This document shows positions 43,505 through 52,860 of a DNA stretch of 64,000 nt, one piece after another. The position numbers and the translations under genes were made by a program. The notes beneath the pieces were generated by a model. The model saw nothing but the letters and a program-made list of their open reading frames with translations. It made no database searches and was not told the DNA's origin. The stretch is from Takakia lepidozioides (lineage: Eukaryota; Streptophyta; Takakiopsida; Takakiales; Takakiaceae), in the NCBI GenBank assembly GCA_030704615.1, contig CM060733.1:72230001-72294000 (forward strand). Direction: 5' to 3'. Within the stretch, counting starts at the first letter, position 1; every line of letters begins with the position of its first letter.

Positions 43505-45200
43505 GCAAGTCGGGCGGATGGATGCCGCTCCACCCCCCCTCTCTTACTCAAATTGAGCAGTCCTTTACGACAAACAACTCTCAAATTGTGACGCATCTGG
43601 TCCCGTCGACCTCATCTCCCACTACAAGCCCTTTGGGGCACTGGCCGCCTACCTCTCGGCATGACTTTAAGCATCATCATCTGGGCTCCAAAGTCCAAAC
43701 TGCGTTGGCGGGTCCAACGCCAACCTCCATCAACTTCACGGCTACTCTTTACCAAGAAGCACACTCACCCTCCATTCAAAATTTATACTACTCCTCCCTC
43801 TATCACACTCGTCACCACACGTTTCTCTTTGTACAATTTCTGTTCAAAAGCGTCCCCCCATTTTACCACTATCTGGCCCAAAACAGTACCCCATTGCTCA
43901 ATTCTACCTGCCTGACCCACCCTCAATATACTCTGCTTCCCAGATCCTACACCCTGATTTGCGTCAGCCACTACCCATGGTCTCCCACTCTATCATTACC
44001 CACTTCATCCCTGCTACCAAACCCCCCACCTTCTATCTTTCACCTCACTGCTCCGCACTTAATCACTCGAGCCTGTCTATTTTTTCGCTACTTGCGCTGC
44101 TCCTCTATTGGTACCCGACCTCTTATCTAGCCTCGTGGCTCCTCCACCCAGCAACATACTCACTGTCAGCCAACATTGCAAATAGTAATCAGGGCCACAA
44201 TAAATACTTCTATAGATCTCTCAACCACGATGTGACCCCTAACCTATCCCCTCCACTATTATATTGCACTGCCTTGCTCAATTGTACAGCCAATGCTGCT
44301 TCCACACCATTCTCTATCCATTGTACTAACTACAATCTCTCTCTTACAGGCTCTAAGACAAGTTCCAAACCAATGTTACACATATGTTCCACATATGCAC
44401 CCTATCTATAGAGCAAGTACCACACCGTGTATCTATTCAGATGGCCTCGGGATCCAAGGCTAGTCCTCCCTGCCCACCTGCCCCAGCAGTGCACATTGCC
44501 GCCTCCTTCCACTATTCAAGACCACCATCCTCGACATCCTACCAGGTATCACCTACTCTCCAGGCTACTGCAATCTACTCACTCAGGTCAGTGTTTCCTA
44601 TACCCAGCTCCAACAACTTGTTGTCCTCATGCTGCTCAATGCCTTAGCTTACCCATCTCCAATCCATTTAAGTTATCATTGTACCTCCCACAGGAATACC
44701 CCCCAATACCTTACCTCCCTACCTTCATGACCCAGCTGCATCATGCCTGGCCTCACAACCACAATCTCCCCTACAAAACAATGCTCCCTAGGCCCACTCA
44801 CCCAATCTTTTCTCTGCCTAATCTTACTGCCCCCCCCCCCCTCCCCCCCCGCTGGATAACCCCTTGGCCATATACTCGTAGGTGTTGCCACCCCACTATT
44901 CATTGTCACCACACCCCCCCCCACCCCCCCAGTTATCTAACAAAGCTCGAATCCACACTATAATCTACAACATGCTAGACCAATACATTGTCTTGCATTC
45001 TAACTCTCATTCTTCTCTTTCAGGGTACTTATCAAGCGAGGACCACCCAACACATCAACTCTTTACTCAAAATGTCACTCGGATTCAACGGCTCTCTGTT
45101 TCTCATCACTTCTGACTACATGCTCCGCATATGTCTGTGTTCTGCAAATACAATGGCTCTCTCCACCCCAATTAATTCTACACATATGCCCTGCATATAT
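43505..45200. other. C-over-G skewed, gene-free block
   Basis: On the plus strand G is very rare and C and T dominate for 1.7 kb, which leaves long open frames by composition (for example 43420-44130). It ends exactly where the integrase fragment begins. It shares words such as ACATGCTCCGCA with the C-rich block at 5.4-5.6 kb. It may be an LTR, leader or simple-sequence-derived insertion. Confidence 0.5.
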
Positions 45201-45204
45201 AGCC

Positions 45205-45690
45205 ATGAGTGACAGAGGATCTCACTTCATCAACGACGTCATCGAGAAAATGATGGCGGCATTTTCCATAAAACTTCGTAAGGCGACCCCTTATCATCCA
45301 CAAACGAGTGGGCAGGTGGAGCGCGCCAACCAAACCCTGTGCAACATTCTCTCCAAAACAATCAGGGAGCACAAGAGGGATTGGGACACCAAGTTGATTT
45401 CGGCCTTGTGGGCATTTTGCACGACCCATAAGGTAACATACAACCCTTTCATCATTGGTTTAATGGGGTAAGTCCAATCCTACAGAAATCCCATCTCTAC
45501 TACAATTGTGGCCTTACCGAACGGTTGGCGACATCACGAGTCATTAAAGGAGCAACTTGAGATGTTGAAAGGACTGGATGAACTCCGGCAAGCAGCAGCT
45601 CAGCACATTGAGGCAATGCAACGACGAAGGAAGGCTCGCTTTGATGCTAAGCGCAAAAAGAGAATCTTTGATCCAGATCTAGCTGTGTGA
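45205..45690 (+). pseudogene. gypsy integrase core and adjoining Pol segment
   Basis: MSDRGSHFINDVIEKMMAAF opens at 45205 with the catalytic Asp of SDRGSHF. It continues TPYHPQTSGQVERANQTL (with the catalytic Glu) and DWDTKLISALWAFCTTHK. A frameshift near 45470 precedes LKEQLEMLKGLDELRQAAAQ and KARFDAKRKKRIFDPDLAV, which follow the core in gypsy Pol. The N-terminal zinc finger and first Asp are missing, cut off by the C-rich block. Confidence 0.85.
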
Positions 45691-46740
45691 CAGTCTTGGA
45701 CTTGAAATGTACAAACTGGGGTAATATGCCAAATGCGCCTAGCGTGTGAGCACAAAGGCAGGTGAGGAGAACCTGGTGCAAGCCTGCAAGGCATCTTTGG
45801 GACTTCCTGACGAACTGTACATCAACAACGGTAAAAAATAAATGCAAATATAATATTTCATCCGTCAGAGGACGGATGGGAACTGCCACCGACCTTAATG
45901 AATTCCTCAAATTCGATGGTATCTAGAGAAATCAAGAATCTGACCAGTTTACCTTAAATGCCGTAGGACTGTATGGTCGGCGCCGACCATCGGGTGCATT
46001 TCCAGAGTTGGAGGTTATGGCGTCATCGTTCACATCCACACGAGTTATCTGAAGCATATTTGTGGCTCCATCCCAAAGTTGAATGAGCCTGGAAAGGAAA
46101 CTAGTCGCTAATATTGTGCTCGGCTGAATGTGTGCAATACGCCTATCGTATGGATGAATGTGGCATGGACGAGTTCTTGTGGCCATGATGGATGACGTTC
46201 ACCAAACCCTAACATCGATTCGACCTAGAAGTGCGGGGCGGATACTGAAATATGAAAGTGCCGCGGATGAGGCGTGTTAAACCCTACCGTTCATTTGTCC
46301 TCCATTTCTCATCCTTATCTGTAGTTGTGTAATCTAGTCCTGGCCACCTGCCGTAAACACACTAGACCACTTGCAGGCGGGCACGTGGCGACAACGGAAG
46401 TTGCGTAATCTGGTAGCCATCCGTTATGCACAGGTAGGTATGGATGACGTTCACCAACCGGCATTCCACGTACATGTCTCATCCAAATCAAAGTATAATG
46501 GATGTCGTGATTCCATGGATGAGGGATTGTATTTCTCATCCGTTCATGCAATTTGAAAATTTGCGCGGGCCACGTGGTACAGAGTCCGAGTACGTCGTGC
46601 AGCGGGATGCGTGGCGTTGCCGCACTTTCGGCATTTCATAGGCATACGTTACGGCCCCCGTAGGTCGGCTTCTCATCCGTTTGCGGGTTCTGCAGTGTAT
46701 CCGGTGATCCGGATTCTCCTCTGCAGTGCTCGACTCTTCA
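45691..46740. other. gene-free region with two palindromes
   Basis: ATCCGTC-AGAG-GACGGAT at about 45858-45878 and ATGGTCGG-CG-CCGACCAT at 45973-45990 (perfect). Several CATCCG/GGATG words lie between 46300 and 46700. No gene seen. Confidence 0.5.
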
Positions 46741-46779
46741 GCTTCCCTTTCTAAATTCGAGCCGGGGAACATCGTCTTC

Positions 46780-46940
46780 ATGGAGCACATTGCGGAAGAA
46801 GAGGGGGAGTTTGTGTTGCCCACGCAAACACGCATACTGCGTGGCCGAATGGTCGTCTCCCAGTAGAGCAACGAGGGTGGTAGACCTCCAAAAAAGTTAG
46901 GGAAACTTCGGAAGAAACCCAGACATCACATGAAGGCGGA
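46780..46940 (+). pseudogene. possible first exon of gene D
   Basis: ATG at 46780 gives MEHIAEEEGEFVLPTQ and RILRGRMVVSQ before a TAG. The same frame then has a basic stretch RPPKKLGKLRKKPRHH to a TGA. The acidic-then-basic pattern looks coding, but no domain is recognised. Confidence 0.3.
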
Positions 46941-47290
46941 ATGATGTCTATAGCGGCCACCCTGTCCATGGACCACCCTCCTATCTCCCCCATTTCTGCA
47001 AGCCGTGCCTCGCCAGGTCCAGCAACGAGCGCACGGGGAGGAGGACCTGTCTCAAATGTTGGAAGTGTGCAGGAGACAATGCTGGCCGACGTTGTTTTGA
47101 TAGGCGACATGCGCAAGCAAGCCCTACTGTCACTCACTACAAGTGCAATGACCACACAATGACCTCTATCTCGCACTTGCTGAGGAATGGGGCTCTGCCA
47201 GGAATACCATTATGCAGGATGAAGCCCCTCCCGGCTATGTGGATGGCTGAGCGCCCTGGCATCAACAAGCTGAAGTTTTTTTTTTTTTAG

Positions 47291-47636
47291 GCGGACAGGT
47301 ATAACGATGCACTTGCATCGCTCTTGCTTTCTACCAACAACGACGGTGGACAGAGTCAAGACATCCAACAGGCAGATCGGGATGCATGGTCTGTATATTG
47401 GCAGGCAGCGGATGCGGCATTTGAGGAAGAAATTAAGAACACGACGTGGGAATTTCTGTCAAACAAATGGTTGCACATCTACGAGGGGAATCACAGGTCG
47501 TATGCCTGGATGGAGGTAATCTCCGAGCAGCATCCTGACGAAGCGAGCTGGCACTACCGGGTGAATGCAAAGATTATGGATGTGAAGAGTTCGGATTTGG
47601 GCCTCATACGACGTGCAATGAATTGTATGAATGTGT
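47291..47636 (+). CDS. gene D, internal exon, unknown family
   Basis: A poly-T/AG acceptor ends at 47290. The frame reads DRYNDALASLLLSTNNDGG, WSVYWQAADAAFEEEIKN, WEFLSNKWLHIYEGNHRSY and ends NCMN before a GTGAGT donor at 47637. Joining to the exon at 48121 keeps phase (NVVINHGNV). I do not recognise the family; aromatic-rich helices and lack of repeats suggest a real protein, possibly transposon-encoded. Confidence 0.5.
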
Positions 47637-47836
47637 GAGTTTCTATCTTTTTTCTGCTCACATGAGTAGGTGTAAGAGCTTAGCATTTCAATCATCTGGG
47701 ATACATAGGGTTGCAGGAATTGCATAAGCAGTCCCTGTGGGTGACCGAGGCAGTTGGTGTAATTTAGTAGGTTGCAGCGGTGTAGCTTTATTGACTGATT
47801 TTTAGATATGATCGTCTTCCTTACATTTGATAAGTG

Positions 47837-47864
47837 CAGTTATAGTCGGAGCCGACTATAACTG
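47837..47864. repeat. perfect palindrome, 13-nt arms (TAGTCGG family)
   Basis: Left arm CAGTTATAGTCGG, centre AG, right arm its exact complement. It lies in the intron between two gene D exons. Confidence 0.9.
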
Positions 47865-47999
47865 TGGGGGTTGACTTCTTCCGAACGTCCACTACATTCC
47901 AATTTATTAAGTAGAAGTGTAGGGTGAGAGGGAGTCGGAAGTAGTGCCAGGTGAGAGGGACTTGTGAGAGTGGAAGGTGACTATTCCTTATTACAAGAG

Positions 48000-48023
48000 T
48001 ATGGTCTGCGCCGACTATACCAT
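48000..48023. repeat. imperfect TAGTCGG-family palindrome
   Basis: ATGGTCTGCGCCGACTATAC; degraded member in the same intron. Confidence 0.6.
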
Positions 48024-48120
48024 GCAGCCCACAATAAACCCCAAAACCATGTTGAGGTTGAAGGTAGGTCTTTCTGAGACGAATTTCAATAAGGAAGGTC
48101 TTGTTTTGTGCGTTTTGCAG

Positions 48121-48714
48121 CGTTATAAATCACGGAAATGTGTCGAACAAGCTTCCGCACAAGCTATTCTACTTCCAGAAGTGCGCAACTACACCAGTTG
48201 AGCAGTACCAATCAGCTCTTCCAGCGGACGTCTACGAGAAGTGCTTGATCACAAGCGGGATGGGAACTGGATGACTATGCCACGAGACGCCCTCATAGAG
48301 TATATGGGTTAGGAGGGATTCCGTAGAATTAGAAACGCCTGCTTGGATGCCCCTACCACTGCTGAGAACACCGAGCTCATCCGGAAGAAACTTGCTAGCG
48401 ATTTCCAGGTGCACATGACGAAGTGGTACACCAACATCGCCAAATATTCTTCCATTTGCGATCCTGCTCTGGGAACCGACTTTCTTTTTTACATAACCAC
48501 GCATTACAAGTCACTTGTCGTCAATCAGAAGCCGGAAATGACTCTGGAGAAGTTGCAGATGCTGGCCATGAGCGAGGTCAGCCCGAAGGAGAAGGTTTTA
48601 TGGTTGAAGCTGTGGAATTCTGACTCCACAACCCGGAAAAATAGGAAATTTCCCGGTGCTCCCACATATGCGGTGTTTGGCTTGTGGTGCGACAAAATGG
48701 CATGGTGGTTCTAG
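48121..48714 (+). pseudogene. gene D, internal exon with frameshift and terminal stop
   Basis: After GTTTTGCAG the frame gives INHGNVSNKLPHKLFYFQKC and LPADVYEKCL. It shifts near 48220 to KRDGNWMTMPRDALIEYMG, an in-frame TAG, then RIRNACLDAPTTAENTELI, FQVHMTKWYTNIAKYSSI and FGLWCDKMAWWF. The last codon before the GTAAGA donor is TAG. The next exon starts with CAA, so an ancestral CAG-to-TAG change is likely. Three lesions imply the gene is dead. Confidence 0.45.
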
Positions 48715-48795
48715 GTAAGATCCATGCAATACTGGTCTTCATGTTTGAGTTATTGTTGCAATCTATCATCTCTAACAATTGACGTGGACTCGCAG

Positions 48796-49071
48796 CAAAA
48801 GGAGGAAGCAGAGCGGCAGTTGGCCATGCTGGTTCAGAAAGGGTTCCTGCAGTTGCCAACCCAGGAAGAGGCTCCCACGCTCAAGACCCTTTCTGTCTGG
48901 GTGGACGATTTCCGCATCAAGTATTGGAAGGAGTTGTTTTGGTGCGAGATGAAGGATGGGCCTGCCCGAAGTTGGCCGATTACCGAGCAGCCTGGTGGAT
49001 CTTTACCAGCTCGCAGGCTCATGTACAAGTACATTATTCTCGTTGCAATTCCGCGCTGGCTTTGCATATGA
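48796..49071 (+). CDS. gene D, last recognisable exon
   Basis: Following CTCGCAG the frame, in phase with the previous exon, reads QKEEAERQLAMLVQKGFLQL, LKTLSVWVDDFRIKYWKELF and ends MYKYIILVAIPRWLCI. It is unrecognised. Composition and phase continuity argue it belonged to gene D. Confidence 0.45.
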   Translation, partial: QKEEAERQLAMLVQKGFLQLPTQEEAPTLKTLSVWVDDFRIKYWKELFWCEMKDGPARSWPITEQPGGSLPARRLMYKYIILVAIPRWLCI

Positions 49072-49130
49072 CATACAACAAATGGCGCGTAGGCACTAGC
49101 GGACGAACGTAAATCTGTAGCAAATGCACG

Positions 49131-49660
49131 TTATAGTCGGCAAAGATTCCAATAGTCGGCAATGTTGGTCTTGGTCTTGGTGTAGGTCTTGGTCTTGGTC
49201 GGCGCCGACTACTGGGCTCAGACATGGTAGTTATAGTCGGCAACGACTATAGGATGGGGCTGGGGTAGCCATGGGGTATAGTCAGCAATGACTTTCGGAA
49301 ACGGGCCCGGTCTTAGCCAGGCGAACCCACAGTTGGGATTCGTAGTCGCCACCGACTATGACACAGGTTTTGGCCTATTTGGTGTCATAGTCGCTGCCGA
49401 CTATTGCAAGTGGGCAGGGACTACGGCCCGGATATTTAAAAGTTGATTCTAGGTCATAGTCGGCAACGACTATAGGGTGGGGCTGGGGTAGCCATGCGGT
49501 ATAGTCGACAGCGACTTTCGGAAAGGGCCCCGGTCGGAGGCTGGCTAACCCACAGTTGGGAGTCGTAGTCGCCACCGACTATGACACAGGCTTTGGCCTA
49601 TTGGGTTTCATAGTCGCTGCCGACTATTGCATCTGGGAAGGGACTACGGCCCAGGCTTTT
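49131..49660. repeat. 223-bp tandem repeat with three palindromes per unit
   Basis: Unit 1 has palindromes at 49232-49251 (TATAGTCG GCAA CGACTATA), 49343-49358 (TAGTCG CCAC CGACTA) and 49388-49403 (TAGTCG CTGC CGACTA). Unit 2 has the same three at 49456-49473, 49566-49581 and 49611-49626, each 223 bp later with the same four-base centre. A further site lies at 49198-49212. Confidence 0.9.
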
Positions 49661-49779
49661 GATAGTTTCTTCCATGTCATTGCAATCAGGCCCAATGTCC
49701 GTCCTCACATTGAGTTTTGGTGCACTGGAACAGGTACATAAACTTTTATTTGCTCGCCAACAAACATATCAGGTGTATG

Positions 49780-50126
49780 CCAGCCAGTGTCACACAGTGG
49801 GCCAGCCTCCGGTCAGACTGCACAATGTACAACGGCAGGCAGTTAGGCGAGTACGTGAAAGTCACGCATCTGCCGTGCTACTGACTTGCCACCCGATGTC
49901 ATTCCTGACGAAGAAGTGGATTTGTACGAGAAGTACACCAAGAACGAGCTGCCCGCACCCACTCACATGGAGCCATTGACGGAGGAAAATTGCCAAGGAG
50001 GCTGGAGTCGTCGCTGCCGCACACCTTGAGCAAGCCAATACAGCTCTGGAAGAAGCGGTGGCCAAGAAGAAACCTAGAAAAAAGAAACAGAAACAGAAAC
50101 AGAAGAAGACAGCCACCACAGGGTAG
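49780..50126 (+). pseudogene. gene E, coding-like segment with Lys-rich end
   Basis: Text translates in shifting frames as LPPDVIPDEEVDLYEKYTKN, ELPAPTHMEPLTEE, then KIAKEAGVVAAAAHLEQANT with PRKKKQKQKQKK and a TAG at about 50126. A C16 run follows at 50129. The acidic, Ala-rich and Lys-tail pattern looks protein-coding but the frame is not continuous. Confidence 0.35.
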
Positions 50127-50239
50127 GAAACCCCCCCCCCCCCCGCGGCACAAGGCCTGCAGGCAATACAGGTGTGGGGGGTGTGGATGAGACAAATGGT
50201 GCTCACAGGGAAGACAACCAACTGGCGTTTACAGAAGCC

Positions 50240-50837
50240 CTACACAACTTCCAGATAGAGCGAAGAAATTGATCTACTCGAAACCCATGGGCAAACACAA
50301 GTGACGGGAGGGGCATGCAACTGGCAACCGTGCTGCTTTACGAGATTATCTCTTTGCGAGAAGGGGTACCAAACACAGATGTAGCATGCCTCAAGTGCGA
50401 TTGGTTCCAGCTTGTCATCCGCAGGCTGGCATCCAAAGGGACAAGAGCCGAGGGGAGAAATCGACGCATTTCTGGAGAGGCACCACTTCCCCGAGCCTTT
50501 CCACTCTATGCGTAGGGGTGGCATAGTCTCTAAAGCGGGGGCAGACCTTGTTATGGTGGATCTCCCTGATGGACAGTCTATGAGAGGACGTGGCAGAGAT
50601 GACATTATACCGGCTTGGAATGCAAAGACAAAGGATACCATCCCGCATGCACTGGCACTGGCATCATCCTCGCTTAAGGATGACAGCTACCTTGTTATTT
50701 TCTGCAAGGGAGATGCAAAGACAGAGGTTGAAATTTGGAGATGTGTTGGCCCAGCGGGGCCCTTCAAAGTTATCAAGAGAAAGTGGACTTGCCTCAATCG
50801 GCTACCACTTCAATCTGGAGAAGCAGGGCAGCCACAG
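50240..50837 (+). pseudogene. gene E, second coding-like segment
   Basis: GRGMQLATVLLYEIISLREG and DVACLKCDWFQLVI lie in one frame. After a shift near 50440 come GEIDAFLERHHFPEPFHSM, KAGADLVMVDLPDGQSMRG, DDSYLVIFCKGDAKTEVEIW and VGPAGPFKVIKRKWTCLNR to a GTAAGT donor at 50838. I do not recognise the family. Confidence 0.4.
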
Positions 50838-51022
50838 GTAAGTTCAAACTGCTTAAACTGCTTAAATCGTTTGCTCCCCACCTTGAATTCTATATTTGTA
50901 GACATTTCGGGAGATTGAACACTAGTCCTTACCACCCAATGCACCTTCCTCGGACTTTTCTTGAAAATGCATGTAATAGTCGTCAAATACCCTTGTAGTC
51001 GGTATGGATTGTCTACAAAGAT

Positions 51023-51040
51023 ATAGTCGGTGCCGACTAT
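51023..51040. repeat. perfect palindrome ATAGTCGG-TG-CCGACTAT
   Basis: TAGTCGG-family member located about 40-50 bp from the outer end of LINE copy B. Confidence 0.9.
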
Positions 51041-51079
51041 GTCTCAGGGTTGCCTACTGTCGTGTCTGACAGCTTGGAT

Positions 51080-52860
51080 AAAATCCCAACTGACTTACTC
51101 CAATTTACTTTGAGACCTGATACTTCGCAAAAAGTGGATAGGGAGCCTAGGGTCCGAGAAACATTACCAGAAGAGTTGTTGTTGATGAGAAGAGTTGTAT
51201 CATCAGCGTACATCGAGTTTTTGATACTGTAAGTAGGTGGGGGGGGGGGGGGGGGGGGGGTTGTGGTGGGACCCTGAGACCTAAGATATCTTCCTGGGCT
51301 TGCGGTAGGTGACCCAAACCGTCAACTGCAATAAGGAATAGGAAAGGTGAAAGAGGGCATCCTTGTCTAATTGAGCGAAAGAGATGGAAAGGTTTGGAAA
51401 GAGCCCCATTTACCATGGTTTTACTGCTGGCTGAGGTGAGGAGAATTTTGATCCAGGATAGGAAATCTCCCGAGATCCCACATTTTTTGATAGCAAAGAA
51501 GAGGTAGTCCCATCCAATGTTGTCAAAGGCTTTTTCAAAATCAAGCATTAGAAGAGCCAATGGCTGGCTGGAGAGCTTAGCATGATGCAGGGCCTCATTG
51601 ACCAGCAAAATATTGTCTAGAATCATTCTCTTCTTAATAAAGCCCGTTTGCTCCGGTCGAATGAACTTGTCCATGAGAGGCTGAAGCCGGAGGGAGAGGG
51701 CATTAGCAATTATCTTATAGACTGAGTTCAAAAGAGTGATCGGTCTATAGTTCTTGATGTCATCTCGATTCCCTTTCTTAAAAATTAGGGTAATGACCCC
51801 CTGTGAAAGCTGGGATGGCATAACGCCTTTCCTGAGAATGTCATTTGTCATAGCCAAAAAGTCCTCGCTAATTTCCTGCCACATGACCTTAAAGAATTCA
51901 ACCGGCAATCCATCCAATCCTGGCGATTTGAAAGAGCCAAGCTTATCTAACGCATCCTCTAGTTTCGAGGCCGATAAAGGTGCCGAGAGGGACAACAATT
52001 CCTCTGCTACGACCAGCGAAGGAAATGAATCCAAAACCGCTTGCTTTGAGATCGAATGCTGCAAGTTAGATATAGGCTTGCTAAACAGGTCTGAGAAATA
52101 AGAGACTGCAAAAGAGGTCATGGATTTTGGGGTCAGAATATGTTTCACCTCCAAGGCCAGTAAGGAGCTGATCGTGGTGGCATCCCGACGTTGCTTAGCC
52201 TTCGGAAGAAGTAATGCGACATCTTTTCGCCTTTTAAAGACCAATTGATGCTTGCTTTCCTACGAAGGGAATCCTCTTTGACTCTAAGGAGGTCAGCGAT
52301 GTTACGTTTTGCCAGGTTAAAAGAAGACATAGTCTGAGGACCCGCCCAGTTTGTTTCAATTGTCTTCTGACATTGGGCCAGACATTTAAGAAGAGATTTC
52401 TCCCTATTGTTCCTCTCTTTCGCAAAGGAAGAGGCCAAGGAACTGGCTACTTTTCTCACCGCTGCCAATTTTCGAACGAATCTAAGGGATGGGAAAGAAA
52501 AATCATTATCAGAGGCCCGCCAGGTATTTTTGATTTGCTGTTGGAAGGAGGTGATTTTCAGAAAGGCAAGGTTAAGCCTGAAAAATCCGCCCCTTTTAGA
52601 AATCGCTCCAGGGACTGAGAAGGACACCGATACACTGTCATGATCAAAATTTGGAAGAATCGGGCCTTAGACCTGAGGCCTAGCCCAAATGAGGGGGGTG
52701 GGAGAACAATACACCCTATCTAAACGAGCCATATGCAAATCCGGTGGCTGGCGGTTGTTAGACCAAGTAAAACGGAGCCCACGATTGTTTTCCTCCAGCA
52801 CGTCAACCAGCCCAACAGCAAAGCAGAATGACTCCCATGCGTCAGCCTCTTCCAAAGATA
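51080..52860 (-). pseudogene. L1-like LINE copy B, inverted 5' part (endonuclease end, RT)
   Basis: Reading down from 52860 the minus strand gives an endonuclease end (GLVDVLEENNRGLRFTWSNN, MARLDRVYCSP) and a linker (RKASINWSLKGEKMSHYFFR). The RT follows: SPGLDGLPVEFFKVMW, LIFKKGNRDDIKNYRPITLL, LMLDFEKAFDNIGWDYLF and RQGCPLSPFLFLIAVDGL. A G23 tract at 51238-51260 breaks the frame, after which YADD appears intact (51209-51198), then FCEVSGLKVNWSKS. Homology ends near 51080. The continuation of the same protein lies on the plus strand from 52861. Confidence 0.85.
51238..51260. repeat. G23 homopolymer inside the LINE RT
   Basis: On the RT strand it reads as a Pro-coding C run just before the YADD box and shifts the frame. 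Confidence 0.95.

Noticed and set aside
43420-44647. Long open frames in the C-rich block
   Set aside because: The strand nearly lacks G, so stop codons are rare. The translations are low-complexity Pro/Ser/Thr/His text with no domain and several frames are open at once.
49131-49660. Palindromic repeats as a CRISPR array
   Set aside because: Spacers are not unique, palindromes are part of a larger tandem unit, no cas genes are present, and the DNA is eukaryotic.
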